Shown here: piece after piece, positions 24,159 to 37,446 of the stretch
Layout: the number at the start of each line of letters is the position of its first letter
Position numbering within the stretch: the stretch's first letter is position 1
The notes under the pieces: generated by a model
What the model saw: only the letters and a program-made list of their open reading frames with translations
The model's database searches: none
What the model was told of the DNA's origin: nothing
Source: Acanthopleura granulata
Lineage: Eukaryota; Mollusca; Polyplacophora; Chitonida; Chitonidae
Direction: 5' to 3'
Assembly (NCBI GenBank): GCA_016165875.1
Contig: JABBOT010000002.1
Location: 16,822,363-16,886,362 of the forward strand
Length of the DNA stretch: 64,000 nucleotides
Program-made: the position numbers and the translations under genes

Positions 24159-24465
24159 CTGGAAAAACACAAAAACAGACACGTGCCGTTTTATTGCACT
24201 ATCGATTTTCATTACTTCACAGTATGTATACTGTCAGTGGAGGTTGGTAATTTACCAATGCAGAATGGGGATAAACTTAATAATAGAGGGTATTAATTCA
24301 TTGTGAGCTAGTCACATATGCAATATTGTAAGTTTTAACTTGGGTGAGAGAGATCCAAGTTTTCATGATTGAATGCCATGAAAATGAACTGACTTCAAAG
24401 CTTCCACCTGTGGGTCTAATTTAAACGCAAGCTAAGACAGCTGTAGCATAGTCCCGATGAGGCAT

Positions 24466-24557
24466 TGCTTCACACTGTTTCCTCATTGGCTGTTAAAAAA
24501 ATTTTTCTTTTGCTTCACACTGTTTCCTCATTGGCTGTTAAAAAAATCTTTTTTTTA
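24466..24557. repeat. 46-bp tandem duplication
   Basis: Two nearly identical copies of GCTTCACACTGTTTCCTCAT followed by TGGCTGTTAAAAAAAT, at 24466 and 24512. Confidence 0.85.
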
Positions 24558-27104
24558 ACTCATGACATCGCACTCTGATCTGCTTTTTATGAATGAAGGC
24601 CATAAGGGATCCCTCACTACTCCTCACTTTATCTCTGCATGTCTATTATCAGCAATATCACTACCACATTTATATGTCCTTGCTTCAATATAACCCTTGA
24701 CCTTAAAGTGAAAAGAAGGCTGTGAAGCATGAACACAATAAATGCAGATTTCTAAACAGATTTTGCAACAGTGAAAGCCAGGCGCACTGTCTAGGAAAAG
24801 TATTGTGCTTCTGCAAGGAGCATACTTCAATGACTTTCCTCCTTAATTAGCAGTTCATAACTGGAATTTATTGGAATTTGATTGGAGAATGTTTCTTAAT
24901 AAAACAGTACCAGTAGAGAACTATTGGTATTACAAGTATACAGTATGTTGCAGGAACAGAGGAGGTAACAAGGGTCTAGGCAATGGAACATACTAAGGCT
25001 GTTTTATCATTAATGTTGTGAGTACATTTCGAGGGTATGAGAGGCGGAGCACATTAATTTCAGATGACTTTATATCCACATTTGTAAAATAATACCAACA
25101 TACACATGAGCAGGAATGTAACATACCAGTGTACCTGTATTCTAGTACAAATGACCCATCATCCTGTAGATGTTACGGCATATCAGTATATCCATTATGT
25201 AACAAATATAGTGACATTCATGTATGAGACTACAAAATATAAGCCACAGCTTAATGTTGTAGTACAGCTTCACAGCTATTCACTTCAGTCATGCACACTA
25301 ACCACATGAGTGCTTGACGATCAACAGGCACCTGTTTCAGATAGAGGACCAAGGTGTACGTAACTGTAATTACCCAAACCAACCTACATTTCCTCCATGA
25401 CTAAGTTCCTCATTTCTCGTAATTCCTACAGTTCTGTTGATTTTAGACAGGTGTTTTTAGAGGTGTTAGGTAACTGGAAAAATGGCAAGCTTCAGCACCG
25501 AACACCATACTTTAAGACATTAGGCTCCAAAAATGCACTTCCTGGGGAGGAATTTTAGGTCCTCTAGGCCGGTGTACAGGCTACTATTTGTCTGGACAAA
25601 AAACAACCAACACTTCCTCATAGCAAAGTAAACTCACACTTTTCAATCCATAACACAAATTACCTAAAATACAATGTACATGACAATCTGCAAACAAGTC
25701 TCAACCCCTCAAATTCCTTCAACCTGACATCGATTAATACCCAACAAAAACAAAAATTCTGTCTTTACCGCAGAAGTGATGTGAAGTCCCTGGTATGGTG
25801 ATACATGGGCTACCTCCAGTCATTTCTAACAAGAGACTGGACCAGGCTTTCCTCTGACCAGCACAATACTGTGTGAGTGTAGGCTGGGTTCTTCCTGTGA
25901 GGGTTGGCATTATGTCACACCCAACCACAACCCTGCTCTACAATGACGTGTTCACTGCTAGGCTGTGGTCACATTAGCTATATGAAGACATCTACATTGA
26001 CAAGAGAACCAAACCGCAACTTCCTAGCTGTTTAGAGGCTATTGATATCCGGAGTGCATATATACACAAAGTGGTCCTGCCTCTATCAGGCTTTTATCTG
26101 CCCCTCCTTTTTGTACAGATACATTCATACCAGCATGTATGAAGTACACACTCATGTATCTCTATCAAAGCCACCAATCAAATCCAAGTTTGAGGAATGC
26201 AAATATGCTGCATCTAAAAATCTGTATAAGCTGCATTCAAACTGTAATTTCTTAACATTTGAATTGTGCAATGCTTTCGTTCATGTCACTTCAATACATG
26301 CAATACATATGTAGAATGCATGAATAAACTGAATACGGTACATTTTCATAAACAGGTAAATATCTTTTGACATTGAAAAACTGCAAGGCAGCTTCAATAC
26401 ATCACAAAGTGAAGGTCTGCAATAAGAACACTGTCTGATCGCTTTAATAATCATGCATCAACTGGCACGGATAGAGAAGGCCAAAAGAGCAACCGTTCTG
26501 TCACAAGGCACAGTCAAACATCAAGACACTGACAAATGAGAACACATTTTCCAGACGACAAGATATTCCAAGATTATATGCGGTCAGCCAAGCAAAAAAG
26601 AAAATACATGAACAACAGCTCAGATTTTAAAAATCAAACGTTTTTAAACCGGGAGGAAAAATTTTGAAATGTATGAATCATCCACGATTTCTTATGTATG
26701 TACAGGAGTACTTCAAATGTGATGTATCTTTAATATGTCCGATGCATTAACACTGACGTCTTCGGAACAAATCTTCGTCAGTCATGAGAAAAAGGTGCTC
26801 TGCTCTCTGACAACGTTGACAAGCTCACAGAGTCTACAAAACCCTTCATCAATTACCTTTACGTTTCATGACTTTGTGGTTAGCCCAGAACGGGATATTC
26901 CTGGGCACGCAGGCTGTACCTAGTGACCCCCTCACCTTTCACTCATCCAGAGCACTATGCACCACAGGTCTGTCAAAGGATTCTATGATTCATACAGCCC
27001 ATGGGCAAAGGGAAATACCATGATGTAAAGTTTACAATGAAGACAATAGGTCTTCCTCTACCACAATCTGGAGTGACGATAGGCACTTTGCACTTCTACC
27101 TTAC
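24558..27104 (-). other. Putative 5' intron of PDE3, no further exon seen
   Basis: AT-rich sequence between core exon 1 and candidate exon D; no convincing exon on either strand. Confidence 0.5.
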
Positions 27105-27173
27105 ACACCAGATGCGTTCGGCATAACGACCCAGGCTATGGCGCTCTTCACTGCTGTACTCCTGTAACGGCAT
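27105..27173 (-). CDS. Candidate alternative first exon D of PDE3
   Basis: 23 codons from ATG to donor TGT|GTAAGG, phase 0. It encodes MPLQEYSSEERHSLGRYAER plus IWC, charged and protein-like, with GC-rich codons in AT-rich surroundings. The frame stays open upstream of the ATG for about 21 codons without another ATG. A CCAAT box next to TATAAA lies about 100 bp upstream, at the right distance for a first exon. It is the candidate nearest to core exon 1, leaving a 2.9-kb intron. Not recognised; assignment to PDE3 is inference. Confidence 0.42.
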
Positions 27174-27272
27174 CTCATTGTATTGTCCTGTTATGATGCA
27201 GGTTGCAATGGTAACATCACAGCTGTCAGATCAGTTACTGTGATACAACCTTGCCTTGACAAAAGCAGAAAA

Positions 27273-27282
27273 TTTATATTGG
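27273..27282 (-). promoter_or_regulatory. CCAAT plus TATAAA upstream of exon D
   Basis: The minus strand reads CCAATATAAA: a CCAAT box abutting TATAAA. The ATG of exon D is about 100 bp downstream, so a start site near 27245 would give a 5'UTR of about 70 nt. The two boxes are closer than usual. Confidence 0.35.
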
Positions 27283-28394
27283 CTATAATGTTGCCCCCTT
27301 TTGCCACACAACATAAGGCACTGCCCACATTTCACAGCTTATACTGCAAGTGTCCATAGAAACTCATATGTTATGGTATGTTAATCTGGAAATGTCATTT
27401 ACACACATATCTAAAAATATTACAAAATGTTGATCATAACACTCCTATTCATTCAGAAGCTTTTTCTTGAAATTTGGGTCATAAGCATTTGACAGTCATG
27501 GCGAAAATTACCTTGAAACTGCACTATGAATCAAACAAAAGACAACCTGTTATTGTAAGACAGGCATGGCATATGTATCTAACTAGCTCAATATTAATAA
27601 TGAAACAATTTTATTATAAAAAGTTGAACCAAACTAGCTCAACTTGAACTCCATCTAAACTCTAATTAAATCATGTCTACACGCACTCTTTTGAAACAAA
27701 TCTTCAGTACTTTGTTAATTTTTTCCAAAATGTCTTTCTAACATCTTTGCAGCCTATAAATTAAAGACTGGCGTAAGATGAACTTACGAGAAAGTTTTAA
27801 CTTAACAATGCTTCACTTATCTACATGTAATGTAACTTGATCTTCTCTGATATGATCATATTGGATAACTGTTATTTTTATGAATTACCTTGAGGTCATA
27901 CTTAAGTTTGCACAGTCACATGTACACCAAAGACATAATTGCACTTTTATCACATGTACTTTATTACATGTACAAGTTATTATTATATGTTTTGTGTTCA
28001 GTAGTGCAAGTATATGCGGTAGTTGCCTACATGAATGTTATACCAGCATGGTAAAATAAAACTCAACAGTTTGCCTGTCAATGATCAAGAAGATACAGTA
28101 TTTTGTCTTCCCATTCCATCCATCATGACAGTGGTCCTAGACTTCAAAGTCAGGTAAAACCACTGATAGGTTTTACTGGCAAGTATATGTGTTGACTATG
28201 GCAGTGAAAGTAGAGTGGTATTTAGCATGAGGTTGAACAGCATGGGGTCACTGCACGAAGCACTTGTTTTTGGAAAGGTGTGCATTAGGTGGCACAAATG
28301 CAAAAAGTCAGTGAATCACTGGAACTTACCTGTGCATGGATCTACAAGTGGCAACTGTTATCACTAAATGATTTAGGCATTACTGGCCAAACAC

Positions 28395-28580
28395 AAACTG
28401 TTGTGTCACTGAAGACCAGCGGAGGTCAGAGAGAGGTTGTTATGTCACTGAAGACCAGCTGAGGTCAGACAGAGATTATTAAGTAACTGAAGACCAGCTG
28501 AGGTCAGAGAGAAACCGTTGTGTCACAGACCAGCTGAGGTCAGACAGAGACTGTTGTGTCACTAAAACCAAATGAGGTCA
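28395..28580. repeat. 39-bp tandem array
   Basis: About 4.5 diverged copies of TGTCACTGAAGACCAGCTGA followed by GGTCAGACAGAG, spaced 39 bp; the fourth carries a small deletion. Confidence 0.8.
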
Positions 28581-31500
28581 CAGTCTCCGCAGCATCACTA
28601 AGAGGATGTCTAGGAGACTATAATCTCGACAAGGAAGATCTGAGATCACAGTATGACACTAAATGACAACTGATATTAACTGATATTCAACTGATAACTA
28701 TGGTCATGCCTTGACAGTAAGATTAGAAATTATAATACCTGTACCCAATGGTAAATGTAGGTCCATGTACTTCAGTCTACACTGCCTGTACTTGAATACT
28801 TCACCGTATTCACACAACCAGCACTAAATCGACCCAGAAACTGTCTATGGAATATTGATCCTGCTTCATTCAAGGTGATGACACTTAAATATGTGGCAGT
28901 ACACCTAAACATTGCCAACGCCTGTTCATGGCACATGTGCGATATCATGATGGACTATGTGCTTCTAGTTGTGATAAAGACAAATTCAGGTATTACACAA
29001 GGCTATCAGAAATACTGTCATTCTGGGTAATCCACTTTATTTTCAAATTAGTTTGTATACTGATTTATGTTTTAGTTCTTACAAGTATATATATACATCA
29101 TATTTCTTTAATTTTGAAAATGCAATACTATATTTCAAAGATGTTCTTTAGAAACTGCTTTTTAACATGAAGGTTTTGGTGTTACTTCTTAAGCTACTTA
29201 TAATATATATGAAATGACTGGCATAAAGAGAGGATGATATATATATAACCTGGTACAATTGAATGACGCTGGCCTACAGCTGTCACCCTGGGTCAACACA
29301 CTCAATCTGGCGAACTTCCCTCCTCCTCCCCACCTTCCTACCAGCTGATGGTCACCCGCTTCTCACATGGACAGCTAAAGAGTTCAGCCAGAGTCCACCT
29401 TAACTACCCCCACACAACCTGTCAGATCTTCTGTCTACATTGATCAGCACCATAAAGCCTGGACTATCTCATATATGGTCAGACCTATCAGCCACAAGCA
29501 TACTCTCCCATACACCCCTTACGTCATTTAAGTATTAAGAGAGTCACAGAGAGAGTCCAACTTTTCTGGGGGGGTGGGGGAGATTACAAATAATAATCAA
29601 AGGAAAAAGGCAAGGAATCCAATGACAGCATTACAATGGTATATCAAACAGGGAATGGTGTACACTTTTATATTTGGATGGGATCTTCCAAAAAAAAAAA
29701 AAACAATATCGGATGTACAAAGACCTCATGAAGACAGGTAAAATTTCAACTGATTCATTTTCACCTTTTCATTCGTTTGATTTTCTAGGACTTTTGAAGG
29801 ACAAAATGAGACCTGTTCAAGCTAGGGCACTGAAAATGAATATGTAGCTGAGGAAGTGACAGCTCAGCTAATCAAGCAGTAAGCACAGATAACACAACCA
29901 TACTTGGCCAATATACAAACTACTGCAGCCAGATATAAATACAATTGTCTGTATATCTTGAATCATAGAGGTTAATTCTCTTAAAAAAAAAACAAACAAA
30001 AAAAAACAGGGTTGGTGGTATAAGCACGTGTTCAGTTGTGTGTAAGAACAGTGAATCTGCAGATAAACATGTACACACAGTGTGCACTGTACACTGGCTG
30101 GTGTATCATACATTCTACATTCAGGCATATGGATGTAAATTATAGGTGGATGTCTTTCACACTAGTTCAAACAAAAATCTCAAACAGCAGTGAACAGACA
30201 ATCTTAACTCTAAACACTTAATCATTACACTCACCTTTCTGATCGCATACACTGGTCACTACAGCATACTCAGTACAGCTTGAGCGCCAGACAAACTCAT
30301 CCAGAATACATCGATATCAGTAGAATGTCACCATGTTTGACACGTGATATACCAACATATACCTACAGTAAAATCTCTAGTGAAAATCTGACGGCCATTT
30401 CTCCCATCTCAAAATTCCTACATGTGCTTCAGTCTAAATGATCAATGTCTAGTTCTTGAAATATTAAATGCAAATGGACTACACATAGTTTATGTGGTAC
30501 GGTTAGTTTTTCTACCAGCAAAACCAGTAGCATAAAAATCATAATGTATAACACTGGCTTTCCATGCTACACAACTCCAGTACTATTCCAGCACAGACCA
30601 GTAAGTGTTCAGTACATAACTACTAAGTTATACGAACTACGTGCCTTCCTTAAATCAAGATATAGTTTAAGGTAATACTCCACAAATTCCTTGTCAACTT
30701 CTTACGATACAAGTAAGCATGTGTACAATACTTAACATATACATAATACCCCAATCCTTCCATGAAATTTTATCCTTATCTTTCATTCACAGGATAAAAG
30801 ATATGCTGCAAAATCAAATCCAGCTTTTGCTGGTTCAGCTAAGGTACTGGATTAGAAGCCTAGAGGGTTTTTCAGATACCTGGTGGAGGGTAGTAATTTA
30901 TTGTAGGCATTTTGGCTGATTCTACATAAACACCCGAAATTATGGGTGTGATGTCAAACATCAATGAATTAATTAACTTCAAAGAATAAATGTGTGCATG
31001 TATCACTGAGTGCACTGACCCATTTCCAAGGCTTTGAACAAGGGATGTTTTTGTTCTTGTTCCATTTTTTGTCCCCACCCCTCAGAATATACACAATCTC
31101 AGACACTAAACTCTGTTCTAAACAAAGGCATGTGCGCTATTTAATACATTATTTACTGGTGGTACAAGATGATTTAAAACTGAATCGACGTTTAATTGGT
31201 TATGCACTGCTCCTTGGTACCAAGATGAAATATGATGTTATGGCAGCTTTCAAAATACACATATAGTACCGTACCACATAATATTTTCTGCTGAGAAATT
31301 GAAAATGACAATTATGCATTTGTCAGCTTTATGAACACAAGAGGAAAGCTGAAACACATACCCAAACTGGTTAAATACGTAACCATGAATTTATCGAGTA
31401 CACAGAGATCTAGTTACAAGGCAAACTATAGCCAAACTATATCTCCACGTATCAGCTCTGCAAACAAATAACATACATGTACAACTATCCAAACAAAACC

Positions 31501-31882
31501 TGACTCTACAATTTCATGTCCCACTAAGGGGAAATAAAGGGATTCTTCATAAGACATCCCCCCAAAAAAATCTTTAGAAATGATATATACAAATTTACAT
31601 AATTCCAATTCTACAAGGCAGCTCCTTGACAAAAATGTTACTTACAGTTCTATGTGAACAGATAACTATCTATCACACCCTAGCTATGCTACAGGTACCT
31701 CAAATATCTGGTCACGTCAGTTCAGAGTCTAACATGAGGCAGGACAGACTACCACAAGGTCATCTGACGAGAGATCAATCTGATATCAGGCTGATATGCA
31801 TAAATCTATCTATAGGCACATGTACGATGTGGTAACCATCAATTTCATACATGTATATCTATCAGTCTTTGTGTATACCTAT
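28581..31882 (-). other. Intronic stretch without recognisable gene
   Basis: AT-rich. One good minus-strand donor (CAGAAAG|GTGAGTG near 30235) has no open frame or ATG in front of it; at most a non-coding 5' exon. Confidence 0.45.
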
Positions 31883-32317
31883 ATACAGTACACTCAACTC
31901 CTCTGTTATACACGCTCATGTACATGTACCAGTACACTTAACTGCTCTGTTGTACACCCTCATGTACATGTACCAGTACACTCAACTCCTGTGTTATACA
32001 CCCTGATGTACACGTACCAGTACACTTAACTGCTCTGTTGTACACCCTCATGTACATGTACCAGTACACTCAACTCCTGTGTTATACACCCTGATGTATA
32101 AGTACCAGTACACTTAACTTCTCTGTTGTACACCCTCATGTACATGTACCAGTACACTCAACTCCTGTGTTATACTCCCTGATGTACACGTACCAGTACA
32201 CTTAACTTCTCTGTTGTACACCCTCATGTACATGTACCAGTACACTCAACTATTGTGTTATACACCCTGATGTACACGTACCAGTACACTTAACTCCTCT
32301 GTTGTACACCCTCATGT
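31883..32317. repeat. 44-bp minisatellite with 88-bp higher order
   Basis: About ten 44-bp units (GTACACTCAACTCCTGTGTT then ATACACCCTGATGTACACGT then ACCA). Two subtypes alternate: CTTAACT...TTGTACACCCTCATG and CTCAACT...TTATACACCCTGATG, so the true repeat is 88 bp. Confidence 0.9.
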
Positions 32318-32598
32318 ATCTCACCTGAATTGCACAATGACAGGTATTTCATTGAGTTGCACAATGACAGGTATTTCACTTGAGTTGTACAATGACAGGT
32401 ATCTCACCTGAATTGTACAATGACAGGTATCTCAATTCAGCTGTACAAGGACAGGTATCTTACCTGCATTGTACAATGACAGGTATCTCACCTGAGCTGT
32501 ACAATGACAGGTATCTCACTTGAGTTGTACACCACCTGAGGTGCCTCACCTGAATTTTACGACAGGTATCTCACCTGAATTGTGCAATGACAGGCATG
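32318..32598. repeat. 28-bp minisatellite
   Basis: About nine to ten units of TCTCACCTGAATTGTACAAT followed by GACAGGTA, directly adjoining the 44-bp array but unrelated in sequence. Confidence 0.9.
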
Positions 32599-33361
32599 AG
32601 CACTGCGCAAAGCCATTAGTTAACTCAGTATGGCGTTGAGCCCCAATCATTCATTTACAAGTATTTGTCATCTGATAAAACAGATGGAGATAACCTGGCA
32701 AGAAAATGGTGATAATCTTGTAGAAAGGCATTAAAATCATTCCTAATGATGAGAGAAGGAAACAAAACCAGAACAGCAAGTTGTGTGGACCGATGACATG
32801 TAGCTGCCTTCAGCCATAAGGAATGTTGGCTTGACAGAGATTACGTCAGGTGCATATACAGGCCAGGTGAGGGGATGATCCATCATGTGGGTGATTAGCC
32901 AGAAATACCAACACGCTTCCACTTTACTCCACTCTAAACATGGCTGAACAGATGAGGCTGCAAGCTAACTGACATAATTAATTTTTTCTGATACTTTGGT
33001 ACAACTGGACAGCATAATAGCACCCCACCAGATATAGCAATCTGTATTCCAATCATCCAGCAGCATGCTCTAGAGGGCATATCATCACGTCCTTTAAACT
33101 GTTATCAGGGAATTTATTACAAACCATTCCTCATATAAAAAGTACAGCTGGCAGGATCGACGATATTTAAGTTGAGATGGTGTTTGTGGGGGGTATGGCA
33201 ACACACGAATGAAGCCTTAGGATACACGGAGGACATATGCTTCAATTAGCATAAGCATGGCGCCTGAATCAATCAGTCATGGATTGCATGCATCATTATT
33301 GTTGCTGAAGGACTTACTGCAGGATGCTGCATATAACCTTCGTAATGACTGTGTAACTTAC

Positions 33362-33400
33362 CAGAGAAATGAGCTTATCTGCCTGAAGAGTGAAGAACAT
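33362..33400 (-). CDS. Candidate micro first exon (13 codons), PDE3-compatible
   Basis: ATG followed by FFTLQADKLISL and a near-perfect donor CTG|GTAAGTTAC, phase 0. No TATA box or acceptor is apparent upstream. Too short to judge by composition; listed because the donor is the strongest in this intron and the phase fits the acceptor at 24158. Confidence 0.25.
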
Positions 33401-34216
33401 CCTCACGCAGGAAGATGATCACACAAGAACACGCATAACAAGCAACACTGGAAATAGCTTGATCAGATCACATGCTAGCGAAACAGTTCAGTAATAAACA
33501 CATCTTAAATATTAGTGAGAGACTGTTCATAACAGCAGGGTTTTTTTCTAGCCAACTGATTTTCATAAAGTCAATTTGAACAAATCAGAAATGCATCACC
33601 TATGTATCAAAAACAATTCATTTCATGAAAACAAAATTTGTGTAACTCAATTTTCCGATATATCTACTTATGATTACCACCACAAGAAAGTGGCTAGAAA
33701 AACCCTTGAACAGGTACTCCATTTTCTCTTCCCAAAAAAACCCACTATTTTGGTAAAAAAAAAAACCAACTTATTCTAAGTTTTTGAACCATAACTTGAT
33801 GTTCAAACCAGTCAAAATCAGGTTGAATATCATATCAAATAGAAATCAGGACAGGGCGTCATTTCAGCCAAACATTGGTGACTTGGTAACCGCTGAAGCT
33901 AAGACGCCACATTGGATTCAACCGTTTCAGGACTACCTACACTGTATACCACATACCAGCCTTTGAGTTTAAATTGTTTGGTCAGAATATTCAAGAATTT
34001 ATCCATGAATCATGATTGAAACCCTCACAGTTCTCAGATGACGTTTGCCTGGGATATATAGTATGAAAGTACAAGTATATTTGATATTTAGAAACTCACG
34101 CTGCCAAGACTTCCAAAAGTCTTCGATGATGTCTAGAGCTTTATGAATTCTGTAAGAGCCAGAAATACAGAGGAATGCATGGACTCGCAATCACGACAAA
34201 GCCAGATCAATTTTAC

Positions 34217-34381
34217 CTCACTATCCACTCTGTCACGAAGGTTTGTCGATTCCTGGAACAGGTCGAACACAGAATCGGCATCCTGGTAGAGGTCATCCAG
34301 CCAGCAAGACACTGATAACACCGAAGACGGGAAATCTTCATTGTCATTGTCTTTCATGGTGAGGAAAGGATAGTTTTCCAT
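34217..34381 (-). CDS. Candidate alternative first exon C of PDE3
   Basis: 55 codons from ATG to donor GTGAG|GTAAAA, phase 0, compatible with the PDE3 acceptor at 24158. The sequence is acidic (MENYPFLTMKDNDNEDFPSS, then VSCWLDDLYQDADSVFDLFQ and ESTNLRDRVDSE) with protein-like composition; the second ATG (MKDND) could also start. No acceptor is visible upstream and an in-frame TGA lies just before, which fits a first exon. A TATATA element sits about 85 bp upstream. I do not recognise the peptide. It would replace the membrane region with a short soluble N-terminus. Linking to PDE3 is inference from strand, phase and the absence of any other gene. Confidence 0.5.
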
Positions 34382-34463
34382 TAGAAAGGAGTAAGATATC
34401 CTTCACAGAGCACCCATGGTTACTCAGTGAGGTAATGCACAATGTGAGCAGGCCATTAAGTAG

Positions 34464-34469
34464 TATATA
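34464..34469 (-). promoter_or_regulatory. TATA box upstream of exon C
   Basis: TATATA within CCATATATACTAC on the minus strand, 83-88 bp before the ATG at 34381. A start site about 30 bp downstream would leave a 5'UTR of roughly 55 nt. Confidence 0.35.
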
Positions 34470-37446
34470 TGGCCGCCTAAGCTGTCTGCACCGTGATATG
34501 TTCAGTCTGGACTATTAAGCACTCCAGCTTTATTACAAGAATGCAGATATCTATTTTCATCCATGCAAGTGTCATAAGGTTATAGATATTTGTATAATAA
34601 ATAATTCCAAGCAGGAGTATAAAAAAAACCCACTGCACTGTTTTGGCAGACTTGGCACACTGAGTTCTTCGCGTTTAACTATGCAGTCCCGTGAAGGTTG
34701 CTGGATCTTTCCTTAAAATAAAGAAAGAACTTAGCTGGCCGAGCATGAATGGTAGAGGAAATGAGAGGCTGAAATCTCCCGCGCACACGACGGCTACATG
34801 TTTGACAGAGCGACTCAACCACACTCGATATATTTATACACAGCTTAGCGACGGGGCTTTCAAAAACAGACTCCTGTCCTATGGGGTCCCAGCAGTACTA
34901 GGGCAGGAGGGGAGACAGGGATTCAGCCCTAAAAAGACTTTAACCTAACAACAACACTATCTCAATCATCAATGTGCTATCTACATCATCTACATTGACA
35001 AGAACAAAACAGAAACATCCTGATAGTAAAAAAGGAAAAAAAAAATGAAAAAGAAAAAAAAATCATATACAGATTTGTCTTAACGTTACTGCTGTCAGAA
35101 CATAGGGTGTTCTTGTTGAATGATCTATTCCAAACAACAACCCAACAATAGGTCTCTGTTGACATTCACAAAGACATTCAGATTTACAGTGTGATCTTTT
35201 GTCGAGCACCATACACTGGTAGAGTAATAAACTGGCTAAAAAATTATAGCCTGTATCTTTGATCTTAAAAGCTGGCTAATATGTTGTTAGCCATGTACAC
35301 ACTATAAGCAGGCCTTAAGATTTCTCACTGGTACAATAACTTATCTGTCATCATTGTGTAGTGAGAGGATCTCACAACTCGTATGATGACAATTACAAAA
35401 AGGCTGGCGGAGCTTCTGAACATAATATATAATGTAGGCTGTTCAAATGTAAATATACATGTGTTCAAACAACAGTGTATGGTAATTCTGTGCTTGCTTA
35501 TCTGGTGTAGCTACAGAATTCAGAGTTATTCAGGGACTCACTCCACTGTCTCAGCCTAATAAACTCACCACAACAACCTCACATGGGCTTGTAATGATTA
35601 GAAACTATATTTAAAACATTCTTCAATGAATTTTTACAACAGACTAACGAGATGACTTGCAGATTAACAAGTTATAAACAGCATGTTTTGCCACAAACTG
35701 TGATCGACCAAAACCTCTGCCGGACTATTTAAAGTAGGACACCTTGACACATCAAGGTTACTGGTATACACCATATTTGCCTTACCAATTCACCCCCAAA
35801 ACATACATTTTTTCAAAGAAATTAAAAGTCAATAAATTCCACCTTTCTAAGATCCACACATATTTCTCAGAATCGGACAAAATGAGTATCTGATTCATAG
35901 ATGAAATTTCACGCCGTATACAGGAATTCTGAAGTTGATCTTTCGCTCAGCCAAATAAATACAATATGCCTTATGAACTTCAATTCACTGATGTGCCATC
36001 ATTGACGATGCCACAATGGTGTTAGGTTAAGCACAAATTTGAAAGAGCGATGCACAAATAACATACCTGAGCATCAGCTCTCCTCCTCCCCCTCCCCTTC
36101 TCACCCTTGGATTAATCAAGAGATTTATTACCCTTGCCTGCAGTCGTGCTAAGATTTCGTGATATTAAGACACTATTGAGACGCATGCTAATGTCACACG
36201 CCACTTATCTGCTTTGTTCGTCTTTGCAAGCTTTATTACGAAACGTTTTTACAGTCTTTTTTTACATGGCTGCTCAAGATTACCAGGCAATTAAGTCCCC
36301 TTATCTTCCATTGTCACCAGCACGCAGCTATCTAACTAGACGTCCACTTGTGGCTGAAATACATGATAAAAACCGCCTATCAATCGTATGATCTTTAAAC
36401 TTTTGTTACATGTCTGGATAAAGATGACAAACGAATGTAATCCCTTGTAATGAATGTTTTTACCAGCATATAACAACTGGTACATCACTAGGCCCGTCAT
36501 TATCTCAATCAATAATATTCAAAAGAGTCTGTAAGAATCAATGTCATCTCTGATTCAGAGAAAACAGGTCACTGGATATTCAATTAACGAAACACATGAT
36601 ATATTATAACACAATAGTACAGTATACAGAGTTAACACATTCAACCCTTTCCAGATGTCTGTTGTTGTCATGGTTTGTAGCCACCTTCAAACATGCGATC
36701 TTCATGCAACTGCCAGTATACCTTACAACTGCCAGTATACCATACTTTGAAATGGCTTATAAACTAATCTGTGACAATCGAACTAATCTTCTTACAGATG
36801 TTTGTGACTGAACTCTGGTATAGCAAACTGTATTCTTTAGCACTCACTACTTTTCATGTTTTAAATTTATTCTTTTAATCTTCCCTTCACTTGCTGACAA
36901 TGCTCACAGAAAGTGCACAACCGAATTTACTCTAAATACACAGTAGGTCTTCTCCCTGCTTAGGAGGAAGGCGAGTTTCCTTAAAACTCAAGTGTTTTTG
37001 AAGACAAATGTGACACAATCACAGACAACAATATTGCATTTTATCTGTTCCAAAGTATTCCAATGCACATATATTCATGCCTCTTTAACCATTAATTAAT
37101 AACATTATCAAACACATCAAGTATTCAGTTCAATATTTCTGGGTGCAAACAATTCAAGTTTGAAACGACCTTCATCTTTAACAAAAAAACCCACCACTAA
37201 CAGCTAAGGAAAATACAAGTGTTAACAACACATTACCAGCTCAAATGATTACTCACTGAATTAATTAAAAAAAAGTCTCAATAATTATCAGTGTGACACA
37301 TGTTCTTAAAGCAAGGCCAAAGAAAGAAGTGGGCTACAGAGCAAGAAGTTTCCATAGGTGGGCCTATGGACCCTTGTCTAATTAAAGACATACAGGTAAC
37401 CTCCATAGTGCTGCCATTGTAAAAACAGAAAACCTACAGTACTACA
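34470..37446 (-). other. Intronic stretch without recognisable gene
   Basis: Mostly AT-rich. A GA-rich minus-strand segment near 36069-36110 ends in donor CTCAG|GTATGTT with a short phase 0 frame (GEKGRGRRRADAQ) but no ATG, possibly an untranslated exon. Poly-purine runs at 35035-35060. Confidence 0.4.
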
